This document shows positions 1 to 13,700 of a stretch of 64,000 nucleotides of DNA, piece by piece. The notes under the pieces are model-generated. The model ran no database searches. It was not told where the DNA came from and saw only the letters and a program-made list of their open reading frames with translations. Source of the stretch: Mesocentrotus franciscanus (lineage: Eukaryota; Echinodermata; Echinoidea; Camarodonta; Strongylocentrotidae); contig CP137683.1 in NCBI GenBank assembly GCA_037976565.1, forward strand, positions 12,307,923 to 12,371,922, in the 5' to 3' direction. Numbering within the stretch: position 1 is the first letter of the stretch; each line of letters opens with the position of its first letter. A program made the translations under genes and the position numbers.

Positions 1-1905
1 CAACGAATCGTTTTCTTTCTCTAATAATTTAATGAAATGTCAAAGCTTCCGCACGGAGGGGGAACTGAATTCAGACAAGGATTAAGAGTCGAGAACGGTA
101 CAACGAATCGTCTTCTTTCTCTAATAATTTGAAATGTCAAAGCTTCCGCGGGAGGGGGAACTGAATTCAGACAAGGATTAAGAGTCGAGAACGGTACAAC
201 GAATCGTCTTCTTTCTCTAATAATTTAGTGAAACGTCAAAGCTTCCGCGGGGGGGGGGAGCTGAATTCAGAGTCGAGGACGGTATAACGAATCGTCTTCT
301 TTCTCTTATAATCCTTAACCCTAAAAGGCTGGGCTATAATTATGAGGTCTTAATACGGGGGCATTATGCCCCTATGATCTCGGCCTAGGAAGGTCCAATT
401 AATGTGAAAATTAGCATGGTGATAGATTATGTTTATTTTCTTTTGTTTATTTATTTATTTTTTATTAATATTTTTATAACGTTACACACGCACATTTGCG
501 AGAATTACATATTTTGATAGACATGTGATGATATTTTGTCACCTAACATCCGCGGGGGGAGAGGGGAACTGAATTCAGACAAGGATTAAGAGTGCAGAAC
601 GGTACAACGAATCGCCTTCTTTCTCTAATAATTTAATAAAACGTCAAAGCTTCCGGAGGGGGGGACTGAATTCAGACAAGGATTAAGAGTCGACAACGGT
701 ACAACGAATCGTCTTCTTTCTCTAATAATTTAGTGAAACGTCAAAGCTTCCGCGGGAGGGGGAACTGAATTCAGACAAGGATTAAGAGTCGAGGACGGTA
801 TAACGAATCGTCTTCTTTCTCTTATAATCCTTAACCCTAAAAGGGTTGGGCTATTTGAGCACTCTTAATCCTTGTCTGAATTCAGTTTCCCCCTCTCCCG
901 GGTGTTAGGTGACAAAATATCATCACATGTCTATCAAAATATACGGCATTATGGCCCCCTAAGATCTCGGCCTAGGAAGGTCCAATTTATGTGAAAATTA
1001 GCATGGTGATAGATTGAAGTATATTGAATATTAAAGATGGTAATGTTTATTTTCTTTTATGTTTATTTATTTATTTTTATTAATATTTTTATGACAATAT
1101 GCAACTTTTTGGGAAACATACTTACACACGCACATTTGCGAGAATTACATATTTTGATAGACATGATTGTGATGATATTTTGTCACCTAACACCCGCGGG
1201 AGAGGGGGGAACTGAATTCAGACAAGGAATAAGAGTGCAGAACGGTACAAGGAATCGTCTTCTTTCTCTAATAATAATAGTGAAACGTCAAAGCTTCCGC
1301 GCGGGGGGGAACTGAATTCAGACAAGGATTAAGAGTCGAGAACGGTACAACGAATCGCCTTCTTTCTCTAATAATTTAATGAAATGTCAAAGCTTCCGCG
1401 GGTGGGGGTGAATTCAAACAAGGATTAAGAGTCAAGAACGGTACAACGAATCGTCTTCTTCTAATAATTTAATGAAATGTCAAAGCTTCCGCGCGCGTGA
1501 GGACGGACTGAATTCAGACAAGGATTAAGAGTCGAGAATGGTACAATAACGGATCGTCTTCTTTAATTTCTCTAATAATTTAATGAAACGTCAAAGCTTC
1601 CCGCTTCGCGGAGGGGGGAACTTAGTTAGACAAGGATTAAGAGTCGAGAACGGTACAACGAATCGTCTTCTTTCTAATAATTTATTAAATGTCAACGCTT
1701 CCGCGGGAGGGGGGAGAACTGAATTCAGACAAGGATTAAGAGCCCAGAACGGTACAACGAATCGTCTTCTTTCTAATTATTTAATTAAGTATCAAAGCTT
1801 CCACGCCGCGGGAGGGGGAACTGAATTCAGACAAGGATTACATGTAAGTGTCGAGAACTGTACAACGATCGTCTTTCTCTAATAATCTAATGAAATGTAA
1901 AAGCT
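1..1905. repeat. Satellite-like array, ~95-100 bp unit, with one inverted segment
   Basis: About a dozen related units follow one another. Each has an EcoRI-containing core (gaattcagacaaggattaag), then a stretch with acggtacaacgaatcgtctt, then ctctaataattt, and then a HindIII site before a G-rich stretch. Cores start near 68, 162, 571, 668, 767, 1217, 1314, 1410, 1508, 1730 and 1822, so the period is about 95-100 bp. The array is broken by a second module at about 310-560, repeated at about 830-1190, that contains gatctcggcctaggaagg. At about 855-945 part of the unit and its neighbour is inverted. No coding potential is credible: the ORFs here only reflect the repeat. Confidence 0.85.
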
Positions 1906-2960
1906 TCGCTCTGTTCCTGCACCCCCACTGAGTGAAATAGCGGTCGGCGCGATTTTCAAATTTCAGTCCCCCCCCTATCGGAAAATCCTGGGTCCGCCAC
2001 TGTCTTAAACACCCCCTTTAAACAAATCGTGGATACGCCCTTGCATTTCACTATAATCTACACAAAAGTTAAGTTGGCTTTGAGAGAAATGAAACAAGTG
2101 ACATGATAAACAATGTGTACACGTTAAAATTACATTATTTCCATTTTCGAAATGAACGAACATTTGATGTTTATAGCCTCAACTCACATGACCTACATAA
2201 CAAACCACACATAGGGCCTATCACGCAATGCAAAATTTAAAAATAGCAATCAAAAGCATGCAACGAGGGGAATCAGATATAGTAATCTAGCAAAATTATG
2301 ATGAATTATAATACCCATAGGCCATTGTATATTTAAGTAATGAATTAGTGTGATTTCATAGTTTTGGTACCGTTGAAATTGAAGAATTAATTTTGATTCC
2401 ATGTTCCTTCAAGCCCGCCAAAAGCTTAAGTTACGCATGTGCGATACACTTTCGAAGCCACTACAATAGAGATCCATATTTGATTATTCATAAAAATACT
2501 GCAGATAAGGGATCTAATTCTAAAATCACGACTGAGATAATTCTCTCTATCATGACGGGTATCGTGATCTGAGCATTGCGAACTAATGACTCCTCAATCA
2601 TATCGATCAAAATAATTTTTAATAAAATTGCTGAATTTTAGATTCAAATTTATCGTTGCTTCAATTTTCGAAAAATAACCGACATGACATGACAAGTAGG
2701 GCCTAATTCAAACAGGCACAGCACAACCACACAAACAAGCAACAAGATCGATGAGATCGAAATGACTGTCTAAATCACGTCTAAATAATAGGAACACCAG
2801 ACAAGATTAGTTTCGCATTATATTACGTCAACGATTAGAATTTTATAAAAAGAATCATGGGTATTAAATAAATAACTTGATACTTTATCGTCTTTATGAA
2901 CAATTGATTTTCACATCTGTCCCAATTTTGACTCTCGTAGACTTCCCCCATCAATCTATT
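1906..2960. other. Intergenic, no gene seen; possible transposon edge near 1985
   Basis: This is AT-rich unique-looking sequence. At about 1985-2003 the motif gggtccgccactg reads, on the minus strand, as cagtggcggaccc. A very similar motif (cagtggcggatcc) occurs at about 13394, so it is probably the edge of a dispersed element. I see no exon or RNA gene. Confidence 0.4.
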
Positions 2961-3062
2961 CTGTCTCTCTCTCTCTCTCTCCCTCCCTCCCTCCCTCCCT
3001 CCCTCCATCCATCTTCCAAGTGTACCCTTCCCCTTCCTCTTCCTCTCCCTCTCCCTCTCTCT
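2961..3062. repeat. (CT)n/(CCCT)n pyrimidine tract
   Basis: An uninterrupted pyrimidine-rich tract runs from CT dinucleotides into CCCT/CTTCC repeats. Open frames across it on both strands (Ser/Leu/Pro or Arg/Glu rich) are products of the repeat. Confidence 0.85.
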
Positions 3063-3479
3063 TGTCCATCTTTCCTCCTGTTTGTTTATCAACAACCAAG
3101 TTCTGATTTGCGCGCCGGGCCTTTGTTCAAACAAAGTTCAAGGGTTCAAATGGGCGGCATTTTGTCTCCTCGCATTCAAATCTCAAAACAGAATTGCGCA
3201 ATATACCTCTCAGCCAAACATAAACAAAGGTTTAGATTTTAATAGGTCAAGATTTACGTGCCGATACGTCTTTTTTTACACGAGGTCGTGGACAGAATTG
3301 AGGTTAGATTTAATATCATGGAATGTGTTGATAAAACCCAAGCAATCTATATTTTGAATACTTAGATCTATAGCTTGGAATTAAATTGTGAGCAAATGAA
3401 CTTCACTATTGTAAAACTCATCGATCTATAGCTTGGAATTAAAACTAATCAGGACCAATCTCAATCACATTGCTCTGCA

Positions 3480-3800
3480 ATTCCGACGCTAGCTAGCTAA
3501 GTTGCTAGCTAGCTCACTCCATTTGGCTTGCGCCTATATCATGCCAGCCGCGGAGATAGCCAACGTGGCTAGGCTGCGAGTACGAGTACGTAGCATCGAT
3601 GTACATGTAGCGCGGCTCACTGTCTTCAGCTAGCGCATCCCTGGTTGCTGTGCGCCAGAACGAAGCGGACCGACAGTCGCCGTCCCGCGTCGGAACGATT
3701 TCAATCAAACAATTAAATTTGGAGACTGCAGTCAGGCCAAGTGCGCGCACCAAATCAGCGCCGAGCGTTCCATGCAGGATCCTGCAGCGGAACGATAGCA
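3480..3800. other. CpG-rich patch in AT-rich surroundings
   Basis: The segment contains many CG dinucleotides and begins with a palindromic gctagctagc cluster (about 3488-3515). The flanking kilobases are AT-rich and CpG-poor. It could be a promoter or an undermethylated regulatory element, but no adjacent exon is recognisable. The two short overlapping ORFs here (100 and 68 codons) resemble nothing I know. Confidence 0.3.
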
Positions 3801-4698
3801 ATAATAAATATCTCATGCCTAAGATTTGTTTATATATATATAAAACCTTAAATTAACTGCTCATTAAATCATCCATAGATTTACAAGATAACATTCATCA
3901 TCTGCATACACTTGCACATATCATTGACTTCACACTTATCACATTCATGATTACATTCATAATCAACATCACAACCACCACCACAATCATAAAATGGATA
4001 AAACATCATAAAACCTTTTGAATATAAAATATTATAGACATTACCTTTGTTTTTTAGTTACATGGATGTGGACAAGTTGAAATTAAAATACTGAATACAT
4101 ACAGTTAACATCTAAACCATTCATACCCTTTAACGAGTTGTGCAATTGTTGAAGTATGTGAAAAATTAATTTGTCCCATTGTATGTTTCTTGATAATATG
4201 AAGTACAAGTAATAAAGCTTACATCTGAAAGTACAAAGGCCCTATTTATTCAACCGATCCACCTTTCATTCTTGAGTTACAAAAAATATAAAACCATCAA
4301 CTTTAAAAGGGGTATGAATAATTTACACCTGTAGTTGTTAACAGTAAAATTTGATTTTTGAATACATTTCAAACTACAGGTGTATACACATCTTGCACAA
4401 TTTAGTTCATCCAGGTGGTTGTATCTTTACACAATTCTGTGTCAGATAAACAACTAGTTCACTTCAGATATTATGGATTTAAGGATTTTAAGGATTTTAA
4501 TCCCCACAAGTGGGTATTACAAGAATTTTGCGCCTCTCAACATCTTCCTTCAGAATTTAATCTATATATACCTGGGGAGTGGGGAATTCATGGGCAGTTA
4601 ATGCAACAGTAGGCCTACAGCTTGTTCCATTCCCATCCAGAGATGTGTAAAGTGATAATATCTTGTTGTTCTTTCATATACCTTTGCATGAAATGGAT
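3801..4698. other. Intergenic, nothing recognised
   Basis: AT-rich sequence with no long open frame, no RNA signature and no clear repeat. Confidence 0.4.
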
Positions 4699-4855
4699 CA
4701 GGGCCCCATTTCGAAAAATTTGTCATCAGTGACAAATGACAGTTTTTGTTATAAAATAAGCTAGTGAAATCCTTGCTTCTGATTGATTATCAGCAGATTT
4801 GTCACTGATTTTTGTAATTTGTCATTGAAAAAAGGCTTTGTGAAAAGGGTCCCTG
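4699..4855. repeat. Foldback (MITE-like) element with CAGGGCCC tip
   Basis: The left end reads cagggccccatttcg and the right end, reverse-complemented, reads accagggacccttttcac. The arms are imperfect inverted copies (tttgtca... against ...tgacaaa), which gives a ~157 bp foldback. The tip matches those of the elements at 24903 and 57853. There is no coding capacity. Confidence 0.6.
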
Positions 4856-5915
4856 GTGTTAATACTAGGGTCAGGTCATGCAGTGTACACTTGATCTGTC
4901 ACTTCTTTCTTTTTTTAGCCTTTAACATGAATGGCTTAAGTAAGCCACTTCGGAAATACTATCACCGCCTGGACAGATAAAGGTCATTTGTACAAAATTG
5001 TAAAACCCATCAAGACGACTGCTGGATAGGTGTTCATGGAAGTTATGTAATCAGTATTTATTTATGAACCGGCGGTACATTCTATGATACACAGGTGGAA
5101 GTATTCTGTTCACGAGGGCAAACAAAAGGTATTCATGAAGCACTTCCATCACTTTGGCAGTGATTATTCTAAAAATGCACAAAATGGGACATCTCCATGT
5201 GTAAAAGATCTGTGGATATTTTGGGGTCATTCGTATAACAAGTGCTATCTTCTAGAAAATAACAAGGTAATAGCTACATCTGACCTCATTAATATATCCT
5301 TCCTAAATATATGCTAGAATACCTGGAAGATCTGCTACATATTTAAATGGCTTCCTTGAAAATGCTGCCAAGCTCAAACAAGAATTAGAAGAGGTATATT
5401 TCAAGACACTTACCATCTTTCTTGTAAAATGTAATCTCTACCTGACTCTCCTCCCTCTCTCGGGCGTTTTTATCTGAGTAATTCCTTCCGCGCTCGTGTT
5501 TTCCCGTAAAGAAATTCACAACAGCACGATTTTTGCATGAGCTCTGCTCGGGAGAACGAGGTGAGCTCCCCAAAGCCATCGTTGCAAAAGATAATGGCAC
5601 ATCCCTCTACCTGTGCATTTCCTATGATAAAATTGCGATCTGTTTGGGGGAAAAGAAAAAGATTAGAAGTAAATTTCATGAATGCTCTAAAAAAGAGAAG
5701 AATTAATTGTTCCATTGTCTTTAAATGTGTTTCCTCCTTTATCATAGTGATTTTTTTTTAAAGATTAAAAAGAGAAATTGATAAAATGAGCCAATTTCAT
5801 GGACACTTTTAATATGAAAACATTACATGGCATTGCTTTAAAAGTTTTTCCCCTTTTATCAGTCAAAACGATAAAAAACAATGAAATTAAGAGTTTATTG
5901 TCCGTTCAGAAATTT

Positions 5916-6127
5916 GCTTCTTCTTCTTCTTCTTCTTCTTCTTCTTCTTCTTCTTCTTCTTCTTCTTCTTCTTCTTCTTCTTCTTCTTCTTCTTCTTCTT
6001 CTTCTTCTTCTTCTTCTTCTTCTTCTTCTTCTTCTTCTTCTTCTTCTTCTTCTTCTTCTTCTTCTTCTTCTTCTTCTTCTTCTTCTTCTTCTTCTTCTTC
6101 TTCTTCTTCTTCTTCTTCTTCTTCTTC
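5916..6127. repeat. (CTT)n microsatellite, ~70 uninterrupted units
   Basis: A pure CTT/TTC trinucleotide run of about 212 bp. It creates long poly-Ser, poly-Leu and poly-Arg open frames, which are artefacts. Mirror-symmetric polypyrimidine tracts of this kind can form triplex (H-DNA). Confidence 0.95.
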
Positions 6128-7276
<1,149 letters not shown>

Positions 7277-7776
7277 NNNNNNNNNNNNNNNNNNNNNNNN
7301 NNNNNNNNNNNNNNNNNNNNNNNNNNNNNNNNNNNNNNNNNNNNNNNNNNNNNNNNNNNNNNNNNNNNNNNNNNNNNNNNNNNNNNNNNNNNNNNNNNNN
7401 NNNNNNNNNNNNNNNNNNNNNNNNNNNNNNNNNNNNNNNNNNNNNNNNNNNNNNNNNNNNNNNNNNNNNNNNNNNNNNNNNNNNNNNNNNNNNNNNNNNN
7501 NNNNNNNNNNNNNNNNNNNNNNNNNNNNNNNNNNNNNNNNNNNNNNNNNNNNNNNNNNNNNNNNNNNNNNNNNNNNNNNNNNNNNNNNNNNNNNNNNNNN
7601 NNNNNNNNNNNNNNNNNNNNNNNNNNNNNNNNNNNNNNNNNNNNNNNNNNNNNNNNNNNNNNNNNNNNNNNNNNNNNNNNNNNNNNNNNNNNNNNNNNNN
7701 NNNNNNNNNNNNNNNNNNNNNNNNNNNNNNNNNNNNNNNNNNNNNNNNNNNNNNNNNNNNNNNNNNNNNNNNNNNN
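7277..7776. other. Assembly gap (500 N)
   Basis: Exactly 500 N, which suggests a fixed-size placeholder of unknown true length. Confidence 0.98.
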
Positions 7777-7889
7777 ATCACCGGTATCGAACTAGAAATA
7801 AACCATGTTTGAATTATATTGCCCCCCGCCAAGCCCCTCCATAAGTGCGCCATATGCAGTGCCCCCCTCGAGCCTCACCTTGTTGCATG

Positions 7890-8505
7890 GCGGGGAAAAC
7901 GCAATTGATCTCTCCTACCTTTCTTTTTCTCTTTTTTTTTCTTCACTTTCTCTCCTCTTTCCCATTCCATTTCCTTACTCTCTCTTTAGGGTTTGCTGGG
8001 GAGGAAGCCTGTTGCCCCCCCTGATCGATCCACACGTTGTTGGCGGGATTCATCGCAACTGATCTCCCTTCTTTCTAATCACCTTTCTTTTCTTCTTCCT
8101 TTTTGTTCCCTTTAGCTCTCCTCTTTCCCTTCCTTCCTTTTTTGGCGGGGAGGGGAGGGGAGAGGCAAGGGCCTTTGCCCCCGATCCACAACTTGTTGGC
8201 GGGAAGATTGCAACTGATATCCCCTTCTTTTCTTTTCTAATTCTTCCTCTTTTTTTCTCCTTCCCTTTATCTCCTCTTTTCCTTTTTTTATTTCCTTTCC
8301 TTCCTTCTCTTTGTTTTTTATGGGGGGGGGTAACAGCCTAGGAGGTAAGGCCCTTTCGCCCCCCATCTCCTTCTTTTCCCCTTTTTCTTCTTCCTCTTCT
8401 AACTTTCCTTTCTCTCCTTCCCTTTCCCTTCTTTCCTTTTCTCTCTCTCTCATTTGGCGGGGGAGGCCCACTCGGCCCCTGGATCCACGCCTGGGGTCTG
8501 AGTTG
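7890..8505. repeat. Diverged tandem repeat, ~150-165 bp unit, pyrimidine-rich
   Basis: About four diverged units are present. Each has a polypyrimidine stretch, then a G-rich box (ggcggggagg or a variant), then ccccc, then gatccac, and most have ttgttggcggga followed by gcaactgatct. Units are centred near 7980, 8140, 8320 and 8460. The Arg/Glu/Lys-rich minus-strand frame is an artefact of this composition. Confidence 0.65.
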
Positions 8506-9200
8506 GAGCAGTACAATTCATTAAAATATATAATGTGTTAGGTATCATATTTCATTAAATTTTTGCAAACATATTATGATCTTTATAATTCGATATTCAT
8601 GTCCTGTAGGTAGCAAGTAGTGCTATTTATTGCTTCAGGATTAATTTTTTAAGTCGTAATGACCTGTAGCACAGAAAGACTCGCATCACAGTGGACCAGG
8701 AAATGCTAAGTAATAAACATGATATAGCAACATTGTATCGGAAAAGCCCACGATATTCAAATAAAAACATAATGTGGTACAAGGGTGGCGGAGCGTCTTT
8801 AAAAGTTGGGGCACCATAAAGGGCACTTTCTTGAAGAAAGAGGCACTTAAAAAGATAACCTCAAAGCAAAATATACAATTTTCAAACATTGGTATACACA
8901 TGTACCCTTATAATTATTGTGATTGATACATTTCAATATCAGGGATGATTTCACTGTTTATTATGATTTTGCGGCTGGGTGTGATGGTCTGAATTTCCAT
9001 TTTCGAGTGAGCAATGAGAGCGAGCAAAAATTGTAAGATTTATGAGGACACAATTAAAGAGGACAAATCCAATCCTGATGGGGTTTTAACCACAATCTCA
9101 TCATGAAAGACTGAAAAGATTTGTAAATACATGATGTAGTTACATAATTTACAGCAACTGAAAATATGCGAGAACATGGCAATGAGTTTGAGGGTGAACA
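8506..9200. other. Intergenic, nothing recognised
   Basis: AT-rich sequence. A few gggcac-type words near 8795-8850 resemble the array that starts at about 9230, so this may be its eroded edge. Confidence 0.4.
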
Positions 9201-9214
9201 CTCGAGAAAAAATG

Positions 9215-9790
9215 CTATTAGTCGCTTTAAATTAGGAGCACATGTTACGTAGAAAGGAAAAAGGGGCACTTATTACAAAGGAAAAGAGGCATGCATCTAT
9301 CAGATTTTAATAAGGGCATTATTCTATCAGAGGTTAAAAGGGGTATTTATGAGACGTGGAAAGGGCTCTTAATAAAAAGGAACAAAGGCACTTGTAAGAA
9401 AGGAAAAGGGATCACTTGTGAATAGTAAAAAGGAGCACTAATCAGAGATTAAAAGGAGCACTTATTAAAAAGGAAAACGGGCACATGTCAGATTTGAATA
9501 GGGGCATTTACACAGTTGAAAAGGGGCATTTGTAAGAAGGGGAAAAGTGTCACTTATCAGAAGGACAAAAGGCAATTATATGAACAAGGAAAAGGTCATA
9601 TGTCAAACTAAAAGGGCTATTTATTTGAAGAGGAAGTAAAGGGACATTTTTCCTCTGTAAAAGGGGAACTTTGGGGTACTTGAAAAGTGTTGGGGCGTGC
9701 CCGGAGGGATCGGAAACATATTTGTTTCTAAACAGGGGCACCGTATCTGAAGTAAAAGGGGCACTCGAAAACATGGGGGGGGCATTTTTT
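9215..9790. repeat. Degenerate ~23 bp tandem array (aaaaggggcac type)
   Basis: About 20 diverged units share an A-run, then gggcac or gggcat, then a variable AT-rich tail often ending in cagagg or aagg. Unit starts near 9255, 9283, 9310, 9337, 9360, 9381, 9404, 9427, 9451, 9474, 9497, 9519 and 9542 show a period of 21-27 bp. No spacer/repeat structure of a CRISPR type is present. Confidence 0.7.
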
Positions 9791-9870
9791 GTGTTTTTGT
9801 TTCTAATTTTTTGTTCTAAATCTTGCCTTTTAAGTACAGTCATCAAAGGTGTTTCAAATATCAACATTGC

Positions 9871-9935
9871 ATCCTCTCTTTCTCTCTCACCCTCTCCTCT
9901 CTCTCTCTCTCTCTCTCTCTCCTTTCCCCCTCTTC
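9871..9935. repeat. (CT)n tract
   Basis: CT dinucleotides interrupted by CCT, next to the degenerate 23-bp array. Confidence 0.9.
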
Positions 9936-10449
9936 CCCCTCCTGTCATATAACTTTTTGATATCTTTGTATAGAATAATCATTTTACAAAATATTATAAA
10001 GGAAACATTTCACAAATCAGCAGTCATTCTTTTCGCACATCACATGATTACGCCTCGTCAAATGCTCTGCAGTTTAGACATTCAAAATTTTAATATATAC
10101 AATAACAGTTGAGTTATGTATTATATCATATTCTCACTGTCATATAGGCAGAAAATATTTAATAAATACAAGATAATATAATACAATTTTAAAAAAGTTT
10201 TCCCACATCACCTGTTACTTTTGTTTAACTTCAAAGTTTCTAGGAATAGTAAGTAATGATATCTGCCTCAGCAGCGTGCATAGTTATTTTTTAAATGGTT
10301 AAATTATGATGCAATAAATGCACTTGCATTTCACGGGTTTTAGGAACGTTATTAAATATATTTTTAGACAATATCATCATCATGTAAAAGAAAAAACATC
10401 TAGTTCCTTTAGATGGGACACGAAAGTAAAACAAATCGGCCAGTACTGC

Positions 10450-10655
10450 AGTAGACACTTTTCGCCAATCGCTAGCAGACTCATCTCGCCGATCGGCCAG
10501 TGGACACTTTTCGCCAATCGCAGACTCATCTCGCCGATCTAGGAGACACATCTCGCCGGGGGAATGCGGCAAGATGTGTCTGTAAGACGCAGCTCGCCAG
10601 GCGAGATGCGTCTGTACAGACGTGATTTCGCTAAGACACATCTCGCCACGACACA
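10450..10655. repeat. CpG-rich direct and inverted repeats around catctcgcc
   Basis: Two ~50 bp direct copies (gacacttttcgccaatcg followed by actcatctcgccgatc) start near 10455 and 10503. The word acatctcgcc at about 10546 and 10637 is matched by its inverted form ggcgagatgcgtct near 10598. The block ends in aggcacccatgcg, the same 13 bases that abut the assembly gap at 7264-7276. Confidence 0.6.
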
Positions 10656-10934
10656 GGCACCCATGCGGTGCGAACGATCTCTTTTGTTCTCGAGATCGAG
10701 AGAAACCGTTTCGTTTAGAGGTATAGCGCCAGCTACGGAAAAGGATATGTAACTGAATCCACCCTTTTTACGACTTCGAACATCATACTTACGATACTGA
10801 GAGTATACTATACCTGATATATTTTGTTGCAATGTTTTGATAGTATTTGAGAAAATCTACACAAATCATGTCGGTACGGCACCTGCACTATGCATCGTTC
10901 CAGGAGCTCTACTGTATTGAATACCATTGTATTG

Positions 10935-11075
10935 AAGAGAAAGAAGAAGAAGAAGAAGAAGAAGAAGAAGAAAAGAGAAGAGAAAAAAGGAAATGAAAAG
11001 TTCTACAGAAAATAAAAAAGAACAAAATATAACAGAAATGAAAAATTCTAAATGAAATAGGAGGAGGAGGAGGAA
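10935..11075. repeat. Purine-rich (GAA/GAG)n tract
   Basis: AGA/GAA trinucleotides followed by A-rich sequence and GGA triplets. Low complexity, no gene. Confidence 0.85.
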
Positions 11076-11159
11076 AATGGAAGAATGAAGACTAAGAAGA
11101 TTAAGACAAAATCCTCTATGAGGGGGGGGGGGACGCGAGAAGGGGTGGATGAGGGGCAT

Positions 11160-12382
11160 AATTTTTCAGCGGGAAAGGGGTATCGGACGGGGTATACGAA
11201 TACTAAAGAAAGGCTATTGGAGCAGTGGGTTTATAGAGTCCTTTGATCATCCATCTTTCAGTCGTTTCAATTATTCCTTCCTGTCAACATGTGACTCTTG
11301 ATTGCATGAAAACAGGTTCTTTTTTTATTTTTACACAAAGCACGTTGACGTCACAATCGGAACCAATCAAACAACCTAATTGTATTAATTAAAGAGCAAT
11401 CGAATGTAAATATGTATATAACAATGGTATCCCGTGTGTTAAGCAATATCAGACTATAAAAAATGTACGTTTTCAATCATTTTTTCCTTTAAAATACGTG
11501 GTTATATCATCTATTCTTTATTTTATTTTCATTTTTGTAATGTTTTTCTATTTAAATTGAAAATTCCATTCACATATTTCTTTTAAATGATCAAAGATAA
11601 TTCTTGAATGATCAGTTATTTCATGAGGTACCAATTAATTTGTGCTATACCAGTTTATATGCTTGTGTATTCATCTATTTCGTTTTTGCTGCTGTTATTT
11701 GTTTTATTTTTACCAAACATGCAGGGCCTCCGATAGAAGACCACCAAATTGGTGATATGTGGCACCCTGTATAAATTGTCGGTAATAAATAGATCATTAT
11801 AATTCCATTTACTGTTTTCAAAATAAATATATACCTTCCCATTAATCATTAATTCCCTCTTTCATAAATGTATTGATGTTAGAGAAATGTTATAGAATTA
11901 TAATTTTATTACATCATAACCAAAAGAATTATCTATATATAATAATGATATATAGGTGAAATTTACTCGTGGAAGTTCGTTCCCCCTAACCGGGTGCTCA
12001 CGGCTCCTCTCTCTCTCTCTCTCTATCCCTCTCTAGTTTTCCTAGTTTTCCTCTCCCACCCTCCCTCTCTATACTGAGATTTTACTGATAAAATATAAGA
12101 TGTTTATTAACTTTATTCTGTCCGCTTAGCTTTGCCGGAATGCCTTTGGTCACATGTTGTTGATATTATGAGATATTTAAAGACAAGTTATAGTCAGTGA
12201 AAACCAGTATTATTACAGTATATAAACCTAACATTATCAAATTTCATTTCAATATAAATTCTGTTAAGCAGTTGAAGAATCTTTCTAAATTTTGTAAAAT
12301 AGTTGTTTTTTCTCTCAAAGCATTAGACCCTTGGTATAGTTGGTATTTACATGTACATGTATATATTTGTATATATAATATG

Positions 12383-12426
<44 letters not shown>

Positions 12427-13390
12427 TGTATCTTTGTAGCGTAATATACGTGTTGTTAGCACTGAAACTATATAGAGTTTATAGTTTTACTTAAGTTTTT
12501 TTTTTTTTTTTTTTGCTGAAGTTGTTCACGGTTGTTGTTGAAATCTTGCCTTCAATTCATTGTGTGTTGTTTGTTGCCAAAGAACCTTTCTTTAGTAAGA
12601 TATATATTTGTTTCTTGTTCACTGTCTTAGTTGTAAAATAAGTGTACCATTTACACATGTATCTCGGTATTTCTTAAGAAATAAAACAAACCTTTCAAAC
12701 CAGTTCTAAACTCACTCGATTTACTCCCAAGGAAAGTCGTTTTTATTTATACTTTTTTTAAAGAACTAAAAGAAGAACAAAATGTCGTCCGTTGTAGCAG
12801 ATGACATTTCGTTTATTTCTTCTTCTTCTTTTAAAGAAAGTGGCAACAAACTATTGACACCATACCAATTAAATGAAACGCTCTTCATGTTCAAACTCAA
12901 CTTCAGATTATTTCAATTCAAATAAAAGATGAATAAAGTATAGACCAATACCTAAAAGTTCCTTCCTGTACGGTACAATGTATAAGTAATATAGTAATTT
13001 TTTCCTGGCTCACCCCGGGCCCGAAAAAAGCATTACGCCACTGGTCAAAACAGTTCCCTTTAGTAAAGAAAATAGTGTTGAGATGAGCATGGACCCTACA
13101 TGGTATAGGAGAGGGAATTAGTAATTTTTGTACATTAATTATTATGCGCAAAAACACGACAATGAAAATTAAATAAGAAGACACGAAAAGCCAATTAACC
13201 CTTAACAAAATATGGACATCTCTTAAGTTGAGACTTCAAACATGAAGAGTCTTTTAATATTATTTTAATATATAAAGATTTTCTTTTTTGATTGCCGGTG
13301 TGATTTCATTTGGTACATAATGATTTCATATTACTATCGACTAGTAGTTTGTATCTAGTGAAACTGAAGCAATCTAAGTTTATCAACAGC
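11160..13390. other. Intergenic, AT-rich; (AT)n at ~12377-12422
   Basis: No exon or RNA gene recognised. It contains short (CT)n at about 12007-12030, a pure AT dinucleotide run at about 12377-12422 and a T run at about 12497-12515. Confidence 0.45.
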
Positions 13391-13393
13391 CCA

Positions 13394-13700
13394 TACCAGT
13401 GGCGGATCCAGGGGGGGGGGCCGGCCCTCCTAGCAAAAAAAACAGGTAAAAACACCCTTTTTTGAAAAAAAATGAAGACGGGCCCCTTCACCTGGCGCCC
13501 GGGGTGGCGGTGGAAAAAAAGTAACTCTTCCCGTAGGGAAAAAAATTTTCGGGTACCAAAACAAAAATTGTGCTCACTAACCCTGGCGCCCAAGGTGGGG
13601 GGGGGGGCGGTGGAAAAAAAAGTAACCCTTCACGTAGAAATTTTTTTTTTCGGGTGCCAAAAAAAAAAATTGTGCTCACTACCCACCCCACCCCGAGTCC
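13394..13700. repeat. Dispersed element with a ~100 bp internal tandem duplication
   Basis: It begins with cagtggcggatccagg followed by a G run. Two tandem copies then follow at about 13493-13585 and 13586-13680. Each has ctggcgccc, a G-rich box, gtggaaaaaaa, gtaac(t/c)cttc, a T-rich stretch, tcgggt(a/g)cca and attgtgctcact. Related G/C-rich text continues to about 14030. It is probably a decayed transposable element; I cannot assign a family. Confidence 0.55.

Noticed and set aside
8112..8516. 134-codon Arg/Glu/Lys-rich ORF
   Set aside because: Antisense reading of the polypyrimidine tandem array.
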